Shown here: positions 1 through 8,552 of the stretch, piece by piece
Layout: every line of letters starts with the position of its first letter
Numbering within the stretch: the first letter of the stretch is position 1
Assembly: GCF_019711635.1 (NCBI RefSeq)
Contig: NZ_JAIGNT010000003.1
Coordinates: 1-64,000, forward strand
Source: Qipengyuania huizhouensis
GTDB lineage: Bacteria; Pseudomonadota; Alphaproteobacteria; Sphingomonadales; Sphingomonadaceae
Direction: 5' to 3'
Length of the DNA: 64,000 nt
Program-made: the position numbers and the translations under genes
The notes under the pieces: model-generated
What the model saw: the letters and a program-made list of their open reading frames with translations, nothing else
What the model was told of the DNA's origin: nothing
Databases searched by the model: none

Positions 1-117
1 GTCTCCATCTCTGCTCTCCTTTCCGACTCACTGGAGGGAAATTATCCCCCGAGGATGGAGAGCCGTCCACGTCATCAATTGCCGCCATTCGAGGAGGTCA
101 TTAGAGCGGGGTAGCTC

Positions 118-450
118 TTGAGACGGTGGTTGACATTGCAATCTGGTTCGAACGATAATCACTCCGCATTCGACAATTTCATGGCAAACTACTGGCACCA
201 GATGGCCGATGAGTTGTATGCGGATTTCGACGCGGGACTATCCGACTTCAAGGAAACAGAAGGTGAGCGAGCATTCCGTTCGTTGAAGTTGGATTTGCTT
301 ACAATGTATCGCGCCGGACGATTCCCCCGGCTGTCCGAGATACAAGCTCATTATTCAGACCCATTTTGGAAGCGCTTTGATCGCATAGTCTCGGAAGATC
401 AGATCAAGAAGAGCGGTCTCTTGTGGGCTAGCGAAGGCACCGTCCGCTGA
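118..450 (+). CDS. small hypothetical protein
   Basis: The frame is open for 110 codons from a TTG start; an ATG at 181 would give an 89-residue protein and may be the true start. I do not recognise the family. The product is charged and soluble with no signal peptide or membrane segment; its aromatic-rich centre (around the motif PRLSEIQAHYSDPFWKR) and helical character suggest a small folded helical protein. It stands alone, with no partner gene before the GIY-YIG cassette that follows on the other strand. Confidence 0.45.
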   Translation: MRRWLTLQSGSNDNHSAFDNFMANYWHQMADELYADFDAGLSDFKETEGERAFRSLKLDLLTMYRAGRFPRLSEIQAHYSDPFWKRFDRIVSEDQIKKSGLLWASEGTVR

Positions 451-543
451 CCACCCTAATTCGTGACGCCTCGATCAACAAGCTGGCGATGCGCCAAAAA
501 GCGGCATGTGCGCCAACGACGCGATTGCGGTCATTCCCCGCAT

Positions 544-572
544 CCGCTCAGCCTGAGCCTGTCGAAGGCCAC
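544..572 (+). repeat. left 29-base inverted repeat of GIY-YIG cassette
   Basis: This arm contains the palindromic core GCTCAGCCTGAGC and is the reverse complement, with one mismatch, of 905-933. It lies 25 bases past the stop of the GIY-YIG gene. The sequence type (CTGAGC...TGTCGAAGG) resembles palindromic repeats I remember as common in sphingomonad genomes; I saw no other copy in this window, but that was by eye. Confidence 0.8.
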
Positions 573-597
573 GGGCAGGGAGCCGGCAACGAGAGCC

Positions 598-882
598 TCA
601 ACGCTGGCGGTTTCTGGCGAGGTTTGAAACTCTGTCCCAATCGCCAGCAATAAGAGCCTCCTTCTTCGCTCTACTCCAGCCCTTGAGTTGGCGCTCCGCG
701 TTAAAGGCTTCTTCTCGCGTCGGAAAATCCTGAGACCATACCATCTCCACGGGCAGGCGTTTGGCTGAGTAACCTCCGAACGCTCCGTTCCGATGCTGGG
801 CCAAGCGCAGATCCAGATCCTCCGTATGGCCTGCATAATAGCTCCCATCGTTGCACCGGAGCAGGTAAGTGAAGAAGGTCAT
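598..882 (-). CDS. GIY-YIG superfamily nuclease
   Basis: The 94-residue product is a stand-alone GIY-YIG domain of the UPF0213/YhbQ-like class. The first strand TYLLRC, the YYAGHT strand (the YIG motif), the helix with DLRLAQH (catalytic Arg) and the late helix REEAFNAERQLKGW (metal-binding Glu) are all in place. Such domains cut DNA; the physiological role of most stand-alone members is unknown. The gene is bracketed by near-perfect 29-base inverted repeats at 544-572 and 905-933, and neither flanking gene is related. The arrangement looks like a compact mobile or repeat-associated cassette; that reading is inference. Confidence 0.85.
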   Translation of the reverse strand: MTFFTYLLRCNDGSYYAGHTEDLDLRLAQHRNGAFGGYSAKRLPVEMVWSQDFPTREEAFNAERQLKGWSRAKKEALIAGDWDRVSNLARNRQR

Positions 883-904
883 TCCAAGGGATTAACCTCG
901 GCGA

Positions 905-933
905 GTGGCCTTCGACAAGCTCAGGCTGAGCGG
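905..933 (-). repeat. right 29-base inverted repeat of GIY-YIG cassette
   Basis: Reverse complement of 544-572 at 28 of 29 positions. It sits 22 bases upstream of the GIY-YIG start codon at 882, so it could also act on expression of that gene. The core CTCAGGCTGAG is itself palindromic. No duplicated target-site sequence is evident outside the two arms. Confidence 0.8.
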
Positions 934-1069
934 GTGTGGTGACATGTCCGCTCTCCACTCCAAAGCAGACTCTGAACCAAGCGGCTGACCACCCGAAACC
1001 CGCGTGGGCGGCTGTCCGCAAACGCAAAAGCAGTCACAGGGGCTTGACCCGGCGCTCATTATTCCATAT

Positions 1070-1085
1070 TTCGACATTTATCGAA
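1070..1085 (+). promoter_or_regulatory. probable ArsR operator
   Basis: TTCGA-CATTTA-TCGAA is a perfect 5-base inverted repeat with a 6-base spacer, 15 bases before arsR. AT-rich inverted repeats of this layout are the usual target of ArsR/SmtB repressors, which block their own operon until As(III) binds. A GGAG ribosome-binding site follows at 1091-1094. Confidence 0.65.
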
Positions 1086-1100
1086 TCATTGGAGTAACTG

Positions 1101-1439
1101 ATGCAGTCCGACCACGTGATCCGCGCCCTGTCAGCTCTTGCGCAGGAACACCGCCTCGCCGCGTTCCGCCTGCTGGTACAGGCGGGTGAGCAAGGCGTTG
1201 CCGCTGGATTGCTTGCCGAGAAGCTCGAGGTTCCGCCCTCTTCCATGAGCTTCCACTTGGCCCAGCTTGCCAATGCCGGGCTGGTCACTCAGCGCCGCGA
1301 AAGCCGCTCCATCATCTATTCGGCCGACTATGCCGCAATGAACAAGCTGATGGGCTACCTCACCGAAAACTGCTGCGGCGGCATGTCCTGTTCCGAGGAT
1401 GCCGCCTGTCTTCCCACCGAGCAAAGAAAGATCGCCTGA
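1101..1439 (+). CDS. arsR: ArsR-family arsenic-responsive repressor
   Basis: 112-residue winged-helix repressor of the SmtB/ArsR family. The recognition helix region covers about residues 45-60 (SSMSFHLAQLANAGLV). The C-terminus carries a cysteine cluster, Cys91-Cys92, Cys97 and Cys103, rather than the CVC site of E. coli ArsR; this placement matches C-terminal-Cys ArsR proteins that sense As(III) or methylarsenite. It leads a four-gene ars operon; its stop overlaps the next start (TGATG). The inverted repeat just upstream is its likely operator. Confidence 0.93.
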   Translation: MQSDHVIRALSALAQEHRLAAFRLLVQAGEQGVAAGLLAEKLEVPPSSMSFHLAQLANAGLVTQRRESRSIIYSADYAAMNKLMGYLTENCCGGMSCSEDAACLPTEQRKIA

Positions 1440-1909
1440 TGAAACGCTTCCATGTGCATGTCGGGGTGTCCGACGTCGACAAATCCATCGCCTTCTATTC
1501 GAGCCTGTTCGGCAGCGAGCCGAGCGTCGTGAAGGCCGATTACGCCAAATGGATGCTGGACGATCCGCGGATCAACTTCGCCATATCCGCGCGCGAGGAT
1601 GCGGTTAAGGGCATCGAGCACGTCGGGCTGCAGGTAGAAGACAGGCAGGAACTGGAAGAAGTCTATGGCCGCCTGCGGGCCGCCGACCGACCCGTGCTGG
1701 AAGAAGGCGCGACCACCTGCTGCTATGCGCAGTCGGAAAAGAGCTGGATCGCCGATCCTGACGGGGTGGTATGGGAAGCTTTCCTGACCGACGGCGAGAG
1801 CACGGTCTATGGCGGCAATCCCGACCTCGACCAGCTGGCTTCGGCCAATGCCGCGAACAGCGCCTGCTGCGTACCGCAAATGGCTCCGGCCAAATCCACC
1901 TGCTGCTGA
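1439..1909 (+). CDS. arsI: ArsI/CadI-type C-As lyase
   Basis: 156-residue glyoxalase/extradiol-dioxygenase fold protein. ArsI cleaves the carbon-arsenic bond of trivalent organoarsenicals such as methylarsenite in an Fe(II)- and O2-dependent reaction. Candidate metal ligands are His5 or His7, His61 and Glu113, and the vicinal pair Cys94-Cys95 in TTCCYA is the arsenical-binding site expected for this family. The tail has two more Cys-Cys pairs (ACC, TCC at the end). Its place between arsR and arsC supports the arsenic role; the CadI name is sometimes given to relatives. Confidence 0.88.
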   Translation: MKRFHVHVGVSDVDKSIAFYSSLFGSEPSVVKADYAKWMLDDPRINFAISAREDAVKGIEHVGLQVEDRQELEEVYGRLRAADRPVLEEGATTCCYAQSEKSWIADPDGVVWEAFLTDGESTVYGGNPDLDQLASANAANSACCVPQMAPAKSTCC

Positions 1910-1917
1910 GGCGAACC

Positions 1918-2415
1918 ATGTCCGACCGACCGCTGAACGTGCTGTTCCTGTGCACGGGCAATTCCGCCCGCTCCATCCTGGGGGAGGCAATCCTCAATCA
2001 TGACGGCGCGGGCCGCTTCAAGGCCTACAGTGCCGGAAGCAATCCCACCGGCAAGGTCAACCCCTGGGCGATCCATACGCTCAAGACCCTGGGTTATCCG
2101 GCAGAGGGCTATTCCTCCAAGAGCTGGGGCGAGTTTGCCGATGGCCCGGAATTCGACCTCATCTTCACCGTCTGTGACAGCGCGGCGGCGGAAACCTGCC
2201 CGGTCTGGCCCGGCCGCCCGACCAGCGCGCACTGGGGCATCCCCGACCCCGCCGCCGTCGAGGGAAGCGATGCCGAAAAGGCCGCAGCCTTCCTCGAGGC
2301 CTTCCGCATGCTCAAGCGGCGCATCGACCTGATGCTGGCATTGCCGGTTGCCAGCCTCGAACAGGTCGCCTTGCGCGACAGCTTGCATGCCATCGGGCAG
2401 GAAGCGGACGCATAA
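1918..2415 (+). CDS. arsC: arsenate reductase, LMW-phosphatase type
   Basis: 165-residue enzyme reducing arsenate to arsenite. The N-terminal P-loop CTGNSAR (Cys12 to Arg18) is the catalytic CX5R motif of the low-molecular-weight tyrosine phosphatase fold. Two further cysteines flank the acidic/alanine stretch CDSAAAETC and are the likely resolving pair that passes electrons to thioredoxin or glutaredoxin. The start at 1918 puts the P-loop at the usual position. The stop overlaps the acr3 start by one base, which suggests coupled translation of reductase and efflux pump. Confidence 0.95.
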   Translation: MSDRPLNVLFLCTGNSARSILGEAILNHDGAGRFKAYSAGSNPTGKVNPWAIHTLKTLGYPAEGYSSKSWGEFADGPEFDLIFTVCDSAAAETCPVWPGRPTSAHWGIPDPAAVEGSDAEKAAAFLEAFRMLKRRIDLMLALPVASLEQVALRDSLHAIGQEADA

Positions 2416-3485
2416 TGACTGCGGCCACTGCGGAAATCGACGCCCGCGCGGCGGGCCTGGGCCTGTTCGAGAAATGGCTATCCGTCTGGGTGGCCGCGGC
2501 GATCCTTGCCGGGATTATCCTGGGCAATCTGATGCCCGGCGCCTTCGCCCTGCTCGCGTCCATCGAGTACGCTTCGGTGAATCTGGCAGTCGCCCTGCTG
2601 ATCTGGGCGATGATCTTTCCGATGATGGTCGCGGTGGATTTCGGGGCGGTGCGCCGCGTGGGGGACAAGCCGAAGGGCCTGATCATCACGCTGGTGGTCA
2701 ACTGGCTGATCAAGCCGTTTACGATGGCCGCACTGGGCGTGTTGTTCTTCGAAGTGGTATTCGCCGACCTGATCGACCCGGCCGACGCACAGCAATATAT
2801 TGCCGGGCTGATCCTGCTTGGCGCGGCGCCTTGTACCGCCATGGTTTTCGTATGGTCGCAACTGACGAAGGGCGATCCCGCCTATACGCTGGTGCAGGTG
2901 GCGGCGAACGATCTCATCATGATCATCGCCTTTGCGCCGCTCGTTGCGCTGTTGCTGGGCGTGACCGACATTTCCGTGCCGTGGGAAACGCTGCTCCTGT
3001 CCGTCGGGCTATATGTCGTCGTGCCGCTGGCCGCCGGGGCCTTCGTGCGCCACCGCTTGCTCGCCAGCCACGGGGGCGACGAAAGCGCGGTATCGGATTT
3101 TACCTCGCGCATGAAACCGCTGTCGATCGTCGGCCTGCTGCTGACGGTGCTGCTATTGTTCGGTTTCCAGGCCGAAACCATCGTTTCCGACCCCTTGCTC
3201 ATCGCCCTGATCGCCGTTCCGATCATCGTCCAGAGCTATGGCATTTTCTTTATCGCCTACGCTGCGGCAAAGGCATGGAAGGTGCCGCATGCGGTGGCCG
3301 CGCCGTGCGCGCTGATTGGCACGTCCAATTTCTTCGAACTGGCCGTGGCAGTCGCAATCGGCCTGTTCGGATTGGGCAGTGGCGCCGCCCTTGCGACCGT
3401 CGTCGGCGTTCTTGTCGAAGTGCCGGTCATGCTGTCGCTGGTAGCCATCGCCAACAGGACGCGGGGCGGCTTTCCTTCAGAGTAA
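2415..3485 (+). CDS. acr3: arsenite efflux transporter Acr3
   Basis: 356-residue inner-membrane protein with about ten hydrophobic segments, of the Acr3 (BART superfamily) type rather than ArsB. Cys140 in [12 protein letters not shown] is the conserved cysteine needed by Acr3 for As(III) transport. It expels the arsenite formed by ArsC and released by ArsI. It is the last gene of the operon; the convergent engB gene ends 35 bases later. Confidence 0.94.
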   Translation: MTAATAEIDARAAGLGLFEKWLSVWVAAAILAGIILGNLMPGAFALLASIEYASVNLAVALLIWAMIFPMMVAVDFGAVRRVGDKPKGLIITLVVNWLIKPFTMAALGVLFFEVVFADLIDPADAQQYIAGLILLGAAPCTAMVFVWSQLTKGDPAYTLVQVAANDLIMIIAFAPLVALLLGVTDISVPWETLLLSVGLYVVVPLAAGAFVRHRLLASHGGDESAVSDFTSRMKPLSIVGLLLTVLLLFGFQAETIVSDPLLIALIAVPIIVQSYGIFFIAYAAAKAWKVPHAVAAPCALIGTSNFFELAVAVAIGLFGLGSGAALATVVGVLVEVPVMLSLVAIANRTRGGFPSE

Positions 3486-3519
3486 GCAGGGCGGCGGCCT
3501 GGCCGCAAACCGACGTTCG

Positions 3520-4173
3520 TCAGACTCCGGCGTCCCGCAGCACCGCAGCCCTCAGTTCCGCGATCCCCATGCCCTTCTCCGCACTGGTCACGTGGATCTG
3601 CGGATAGGCTGCGACGTGCTTCTTCGTCTCGGCTTCGACCGCGGCGACGGTCTTTTCGAGTTCGCTGGCCTTGATCTTGTCCGCCTTGGTCAGGACCACG
3701 CGGTAGCCGACCGCGGCCTCGTCGAGCATCTTCATCATCTCGCGGTCGACGTCCTTCAGCCCGTGGCGGCTATCCACCAGCACGAGATTGCGGACCAGCA
3801 CCTGCCGCCCGCGCAAATAGGTCTTCACGAGGGCCTTCCACTTCTCGACCACCTTCACCGGCGCCTTGGCAAAGCCGTAACCGGGCATGTCGACGAGGCG
3901 GAACTGCGTGGGCTCGCCCACCTCGAAGAAGTTGAGTTCCTGCGTGCGTCCTGGCGTCACCGACGCACGGGCGATCTTCTTGCGCCCCGTCAGCGCGTTG
4001 AGCAGCGAGCTCTTGCCGACATTGGAACGCCCGGCAAAGGCGATTTCCGGCACCGTGGGTTCGGGCAGAAACTTGAGCTGCGGGGCCGAGAGGAGGAACT
4101 CCACCCGGCCCGAGAACAGCTTGGTCGCGCGCCGCTCCAGCAGGGCCTGTTCGGCGGCTTCTTCGTCGGTCAT
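3520..4173 (-). CDS. engB: ribosome-biogenesis GTPase EngB/YihA
   Basis: 217-residue TRAFAC-class GTPase involved in large ribosomal subunit maturation. Seen in order: G1 GRSNVGKSS at about residues 48-56, switch TPGRTQ, G3 DMPGYGFA, G4 TKADK and G5 TSAEKG. The start at 4173 overlaps the yidC stop by one base (ATGA), so the two are probably translated from one message; an upstream extension in the same frame lies inside yidC and is not real. Confidence 0.95.
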   Translation of the reverse strand: MTDEEAAEQALLERRATKLFSGRVEFLLSAPQLKFLPEPTVPEIAFAGRSNVGKSSLLNALTGRKKIARASVTPGRTQELNFFEVGEPTQFRLVDMPGYGFAKAPVKVVEKWKALVKTYLRGRQVLVRNLVLVDSRHGLKDVDREMMKMLDEAAVGYRVVLTKADKIKASELEKTVAAVEAETKKHVAAYPQIHVTSAEKGMGIAELRAAVLRDAGV

Positions 4174-5915
4174 CAGCCGTCGGCCTTGGCGGCAGCAGCG
4201 GCCTTTTCGGCCTTTTCCTTCTCTGCAGCCGCCTTCAATTGCGGATGCTTGGAATAAAGGTACTTCTGCTGGGCCAGCGTCAGGATGTTCGAGGTTACCC
4301 AGTAGAGCAGCAGACCTGCGGCGAACGGCGCCATGATGAACATCAGCACCCAGGGCATGATCGAGAACACCTGCTGCTGGATCGGGTCCATCGCGCTGGG
4401 GTTCAGCTTGAACGTCAGCCACATGGTCACGCCGAGCAGAACGGCAAGCACGCCGATGGCAAGGAAGCTGGGCGGCGTGAACGGCAGCAGGCCGAACAGG
4501 TTGAGGATGGTCGCCGGATCGGGCGCGGACAGATCCTCGATCCAGAGGAAGTTCTGGTGGCGCATCTCGATCGCGAGGTAGAGCACCTTGTAGAGCGCGA
4601 AGAAGATCGGGATCTGCAGGATCAGCGGCAGGCAGCCGGCGAGCGGATTGACCTGTTCTTCCTTGAACAGCTTCTGCATTTCCTGCTGCTGCTTCAGCTT
4701 GTCGTCCTTGTGCTTTTCCTGCAGCGCCTTCATCTTCGGCTGGATCGCCTTCATCGCCGCCATGGAGCCGAACTGCTTCTGCGCGATGGGGAACATCAGC
4801 CCGCGCACGATGATCGTCAGGATAATGATGGCGACGCCGAAATTGCCGACGATTTCGAAAATGTTCTTGAGCAGCCAGAGGAATGGCTTCTCGAACCAGC
4901 GGAACCAGCCCCAGTCGATGGCGAGACCGAACTGCGGGATCCCGGCATCCTGATAGGAGTCGAGGATTTCACTGTCCTTGGCCCCGGCAAAGAGGCGCGA
5001 GGTAGTGGTATATTTGCGCCCCGCCGGAACGGTTACCGGATCGTAGATCATGTCGGCGCGATAGGTATCCGCCCCGAGCGAGCGGAATGTCGCGTCGGGC
5101 GCCGCGTCCTGCTGCGGCACCAGCGCGGCCAGCCAGTAGATGTCGGTGAAGCCGATCCAGTCGGGCGCGCCGGCCGGACTTACCTTGCCGGCTTCTTCGA
5201 CGTCGTCGTAATCATAGTCGTAATCGACGCTCTGGCCGAAGGATCCGATCGGACCGGAATGGGCAATGAAGAAATCGTCGCTCGCCGTCGTGCTGGTGCG
5301 TCCGACCAGCCCGTAAGGCTGCGCCACAACGGGCACTCCGCTGCCGTTCGAGATCGCCTGCTCGACGCTGACCATGTAATTCTCGTCGATCGAATAGGTA
5401 AGTTCGACCGTCACGCCATTGCCGGCATCATGGCTGAGCGTGACCGGATTTCCCGGGCTGAGGGTTCCGCCATCGGCCTGCCACACGGCATCGTCGGAAA
5501 TCTTCTGCCCGTTGAGCAGGAAGCCGAACTGCGAATACTGCTGGACCGCCGTGCCGCGGGGCGCAAAAATGCGGACCGGTTCGCTGTCGGCATCCGGAGT
5601 GGCGGCATAATCCTTGAGCACCACATCATCGAGGAAGGCACCCTGCAGGTTGATCGAGCCCGCGACCTTCGGCGAATCGATGGCCACGCGCTGCGCGGAG
5701 CCCAGCGAAGTGGCAAGATCGACCGTAGGAGTCGCCCCGCCGCCGATTTCACCGCTTGCCGCGACGGCGGCCTGTTCGGCTGGCGTATCGACCTGTTCGG
5801 CCGTAACGGGCACTTCGTCGGGCTGCGGATAGAAATAGTCCATGGCCCACTGCCAGCCGATCAGGACGGCCAGCGACAAGGTCAGGACGAGCACGAAATT
5901 GCGAGAGTTTTCCAA
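4173..5915 (-). CDS. yidC: membrane protein insertase YidC
   Basis: 580-residue insertase that places membrane proteins in the inner membrane alone or with Sec. One N-terminal membrane segment (about residues 6-22), a large periplasmic domain of the Gram-negative type with an acidic YDYDYDDVEE loop, then the conserved 60KD_IMP core with its membrane segments from about residue 345 to 560, and a basic Lys/Ala-rich cytoplasmic tail. It follows yidD in the usual rpmH-rnpA-yidD-yidC order. Confidence 0.97.
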   Translation of the reverse strand: MENSRNFVLVLTLSLAVLIGWQWAMDYFYPQPDEVPVTAEQVDTPAEQAAVAASGEIGGGATPTVDLATSLGSAQRVAIDSPKVAGSINLQGAFLDDVVLKDYAATPDADSEPVRIFAPRGTAVQQYSQFGFLLNGQKISDDAVWQADGGTLSPGNPVTLSHDAGNGVTVELTYSIDENYMVSVEQAISNGSGVPVVAQPYGLVGRTSTTASDDFFIAHSGPIGSFGQSVDYDYDYDDVEEAGKVSPAGAPDWIGFTDIYWLAALVPQQDAAPDATFRSLGADTYRADMIYDPVTVPAGRKYTTTSRLFAGAKDSEILDSYQDAGIPQFGLAIDWGWFRWFEKPFLWLLKNIFEIVGNFGVAIIILTIIVRGLMFPIAQKQFGSMAAMKAIQPKMKALQEKHKDDKLKQQQEMQKLFKEEQVNPLAGCLPLILQIPIFFALYKVLYLAIEMRHQNFLWIEDLSAPDPATILNLFGLLPFTPPSFLAIGVLAVLLGVTMWLTFKLNPSAMDPIQQQVFSIMPWVLMFIMAPFAAGLLLYWVTSNILTLAQQKYLYSKHPQLKAAAEKEKAEKAAAAAKADG

Positions 5916-5996
5916 GGTCGATCCCGTTGGTGGTTGTATTCGGTCAGATGGGCCGGGTGTGTTGCTACGTCAAGACAGCACCCCCGCGCGATAAGC

Positions 5997-6206
5997 TCAG
6001 GGTACTGGATCGTGGCCGCAGCCCCCCCAGGGTTGGCAGCGCAATAGCCGCTTGAACGCCAACCATCCACCCTTGATTGCCCCGTATTTTTGCAGGGCCT
6101 CGATGGCGTATTGGCTGCACGATGGCGTGAAACGGCAAGTGGGCGGCAGGATGCGACTGGGGCCGAGCTGCCAGCCGCGGGCGATCCAGATGAGAAGGTA
6201 TTTCAT
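5997..6206 (-). CDS. yidD: membrane protein insertion efficiency factor YidD
   Basis: 69-residue protein with the family core [18 protein letters not shown] and the Cys-rich end [14 protein letters not shown]. YidD aids YidC-dependent insertion. Its start overlaps the rnpA stop by two bases. The 81-base gap to yidC has no other gene. Confidence 0.95.
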   Translation of the reverse strand: MKYLLIWIARGWQLGPSRILPPTCRFTPSCSQYAIEALQKYGAIKGGWLAFKRLLRCQPWGGCGHDPVP

Positions 6207-6586
6207 GCACGTCGCGATCGCTGGTGACGGGGCCGCCGGGCGCGGTCGCCCTCGCCGCGGGCAGCACGGGCGAGCGCAGCCTGGAGTTCGTCTTCCAGCT
6301 TTGCGAAATCGCGCTCCACCCCGGTTTCGCGGCCGATGAGGATGTGATCGTGATCGGGCAGGCCGGCTTCGGGCAATGCCGCCCAGAGCAGTTCGCGGAA
6401 GCGCCGCTTCATGCGGTTGCGCACGACGGCATTGCCGATCTTCTTGGTCACGGTGATCCCGTAACGCTTGCCCTTGCCCTCGTTCGGGCGCGTCAGCAGC
6501 ACGAATCCCGGCTTCGCATTGCGCAGTCCGCTATTGGCAGCGAGAAAGTCGCTACGCTTGCGGATGACGGAGAGGCTCGGGTGCAT
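6203..6586 (-). CDS. rnpA: ribonuclease P protein component
   Basis: 127-residue basic protein, the protein subunit of RNase P that matures tRNA 5' ends. The family signature is visible as [19 protein letters not shown], with the conserved RNR box. The start ATG at 6586 ([14 protein letters not shown]) gives the usual length; the open frame upstream runs through the hairpin and rpmH and is not coding. The tail is strongly basic (about the last 20 residues), a common variation. Confidence 0.95.
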   Translation of the reverse strand: MHPSLSVIRKRSDFLAANSGLRNAKPGFVLLTRPNEGKGKRYGITVTKKIGNAVVRNRMKRRFRELLWAALPEAGLPDHDHILIGRETGVERDFAKLEDELQAALARAARGEGDRARRPRHQRSRRA

Positions 6587-6602
6587 CGAGTGCAGATACG
6601 CA

Positions 6603-6629
6603 AAACGGGCCCCCAATGGGAGCCCGTTT
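6603..6629 (-). terminator. hairpin between rpmH and rnpA
   Basis: AAACGGGC (6603-6610) pairs with GCCCGTTT (6622-6629), an 8-base perfect stem with an 11-base loop; read on the minus strand it is followed by four Ts. It can act as a leaky terminator that lowers rnpA relative to rpmH, which fits the excess of L34 over RNase P protein that cells need. Confidence 0.5.
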
Positions 6630-6674
6630 GACTGTCGCGATTGAAGCCGCACCGTGGCGCGGCCAATCAGTCGA

Positions 6675-6809
6675 TCAAGCGCAGAGGTTCTTGCGGCCGC
6701 GGTTGCGACGTGCACGGAGCACCTTGCGGCCACCCGGAGTTGCCTTGCGGGCGAAGAAACCGTGGCGACGGGCGCGTACCAGGTTCGAAGGCTGGAAAGT
6801 CCGCTTCAT
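6675..6809 (-). CDS. rpmH: 50S ribosomal protein L34
   Basis: 44-residue L34, starting [18 protein letters not shown] and rich in Arg/Lys throughout, which matches the family from end to end. An in-frame ATG 51 bases upstream would add residues not found in L34, so 6809 is the start. First gene of the rpmH-rnpA-yidD-yidC-engB block. Confidence 0.97.
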   Translation of the reverse strand: MKRTFQPSNLVRARRHGFFARKATPGGRKVLRARRNRGRKNLCA

Positions 6810-7030
6810 CGGAAAGTCCTTTAAAATCCATAGTTGCTGCCGGGCGAATCGCTCCGACAAAAAAGGGCCGCCGCAACGGGCGACCGCTCACAGGTGGGCG
6901 CGCTTAAGAGAATGTGCCCTCAAGGTCAAGCCTCAAACCTCGGCGCAGCGTCCTCGATAAGCCAAGTCTCGACAATATCTGCGCTTCTTGCCAGAGCGTC
7001 AAATTCAGACAGGGGTTTGGGGGTATTTGC

Positions 7031-8539
7031 GTGGTCGCACTGGTCCGGACGGTGGCCTATCTCGGGTTGGAAGCGCGCGCGGTGGAAGTGCAGTGCTCGC
7101 TCGCGCCCGGCCTGCCAAATTTCAACATCGTCGGTCTGGCCGACAAGGCGGTGGGCGAAAGCAAGGAGCGGGTACGCGCCGCGCTTTCATCGATGGGTCT
7201 TGCCCTGCCGCCCAAGCGGATCACCATCAACCTGTCCCCCGCCGACCTGCCCAAGGAAGGCTCGCATTACGATCTCCCGGTCGCGCTTGCCGTGCTCGCC
7301 GCGATGGGCATCACCGATGCCGAGCAGCTGGCGGACTGGATCGTGGTGGGCGAACTGGCGCTCGATGCGCGGATCGCCCCCTCGCCCGGCGTATTGCTTG
7401 CGGCCATCCATGCGAGCGAGGAAGAAAAGGGACTCATCTGTCCTGCGGCACAGGGCTCGGAAGCCAAATGGGCAAGCGACGTCCCCATCCTCGCCGCGCC
7501 GGACCTTGCCAGCCTGCTCAACCATCTCAAGGGCACGAGCCTGCTGCCCGATCCCGAACGCGGTCTCGTGGAAGAGCCCGGCCGCGCGCCCGATCTCAAA
7601 CAGGTGAAGGGACAGGAAACCGCCAAGCGCGCGCTCGAGATCGCGGCCGCCGGTGGTCACAATTTATTGATGATCGGTCCGCCCGGCGCAGGGAAGTCTC
7701 TGCTGGCCAGTTGCCTGCCGGGTATACTTCCTCCGCTTTCGCCGCAGGAAGCCCTGGAAGTGAGCATGGTTCAATCGGTCGCTGGCCTGCTCGAGGAAGG
7801 CCGGATCAGCCGCGCCCGCCCCTTCCGCGCGCCGCATCATTCGGCAAGCATGGCCGCGCTGACCGGCGGCGGGCTGAAGGTCAAGCCGGGCGAAGTCAGT
7901 CTCGCGCATCTCGGCGTGCTGTTCATGGACGAGCTCCCCGAATTCCAGCGCGCCGTGCTCGATTCGCTGCGCCAGCCGCTCGAAACGAACAAGGTCGATG
8001 TCGCGCGCGCCAATGCGCATGTAAGCTTTCCGGCGAACGTCCAGCTGGTTGCCGCCATGAACCCGTGCCGCTGCGGCCATCTGGGCGATCCCGCGCTGGC
8101 CTGCAGCCGCGCACCCAAATGTGCCGCCGATTATCAGTCGAAAGTGTCGGGCCCGCTGCTCGACCGTATCGACCTGCATGTCGAAGTGGATCCGGTCAGC
8201 GCTGCCGATCTGGCGTTACCACCACCATCGGAAGGGAGCGCGGAAGTTGCCGCGCGCGTGGCGAAGGCGCGTGCGATCCAGACGGAACGTGCAGAGAAAA
8301 GCGGCGCGCGCACCAATGCGGAACTGGAGGGCGACGCGCTCGAAGAGATCGCCGGTCCCGACGAAAAGGGCCGCGAACTGCTGATGCAGGCCGCAAGCGC
8401 GATGCGCCTTTCGGCCCGCAGCTATACCCGCATGCTGCGGGTCGCCCGGACGATCGCCGATCTCTCAGGCGCAGAGAAAGTAGGCCGTATTCATGTGGCC
8501 GAGGCGCTGAGCTACCGCAGGCAACCGCCGCGGGCATGA
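7031..8539 (+). CDS. comM: YifB/ComM-type AAA+ Mg-chelatase-like helicase
   Basis: 502 residues from the GTG at 7031 (MVALVRTVAYLGLEARAV), the normal length; in-frame upstream codons are unconserved in character. Order: N-terminal Lon-like domain (residues 1-170), AAA+ core with Walker A GPPGAGKS near 216-223 and Walker B LFMDELPEF, a Cys-rich zinc loop (CRCGHLGDP, then CSRAPKC) near 346-362, and a C-terminal MCM-like helical domain. In naturally transformable bacteria ComM is a hexameric branch-migration helicase that helps integrate donor DNA. It stands alone here. Confidence 0.93.
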   Translation: MVALVRTVAYLGLEARAVEVQCSLAPGLPNFNIVGLADKAVGESKERVRAALSSMGLALPPKRITINLSPADLPKEGSHYDLPVALAVLAAMGITDAEQLADWIVVGELALDARIAPSPGVLLAAIHASEEEKGLICPAAQGSEAKWASDVPILAAPDLASLLNHLKGTSLLPDPERGLVEEPGRAPDLKQVKGQETAKRALEIAAAGGHNLLMIGPPGAGKSLLASCLPGILPPLSPQEALEVSMVQSVAGLLEEGRISRARPFRAPHHSASMAALTGGGLKVKPGEVSLAHLGVLFMDELPEFQRAVLDSLRQPLETNKVDVARANAHVSFPANVQLVAAMNPCRCGHLGDPALACSRAPKCAADYQSKVSGPLLDRIDLHVEVDPVSAADLALPPPSEGSAEVAARVAKARAIQTERAEKSGARTNAELEGDALEEIAGPDEKGRELLMQAASAMRLSARSYTRMLRVARTIADLSGAEKVGRIHVAEALSYRRQPPRA

Positions 8540-8552
8540 AATCTGCTGCACC

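Noticed and set aside
2348-3607. A 419-codon frame overlapping acr3
   Set aside because: Arg/Gly-rich translation in another frame of a well-supported membrane protein gene; typical shadow frame in high-GC DNA. Many similar frames opposite yidC, ftsH, comM and purH were dropped for the same reason.
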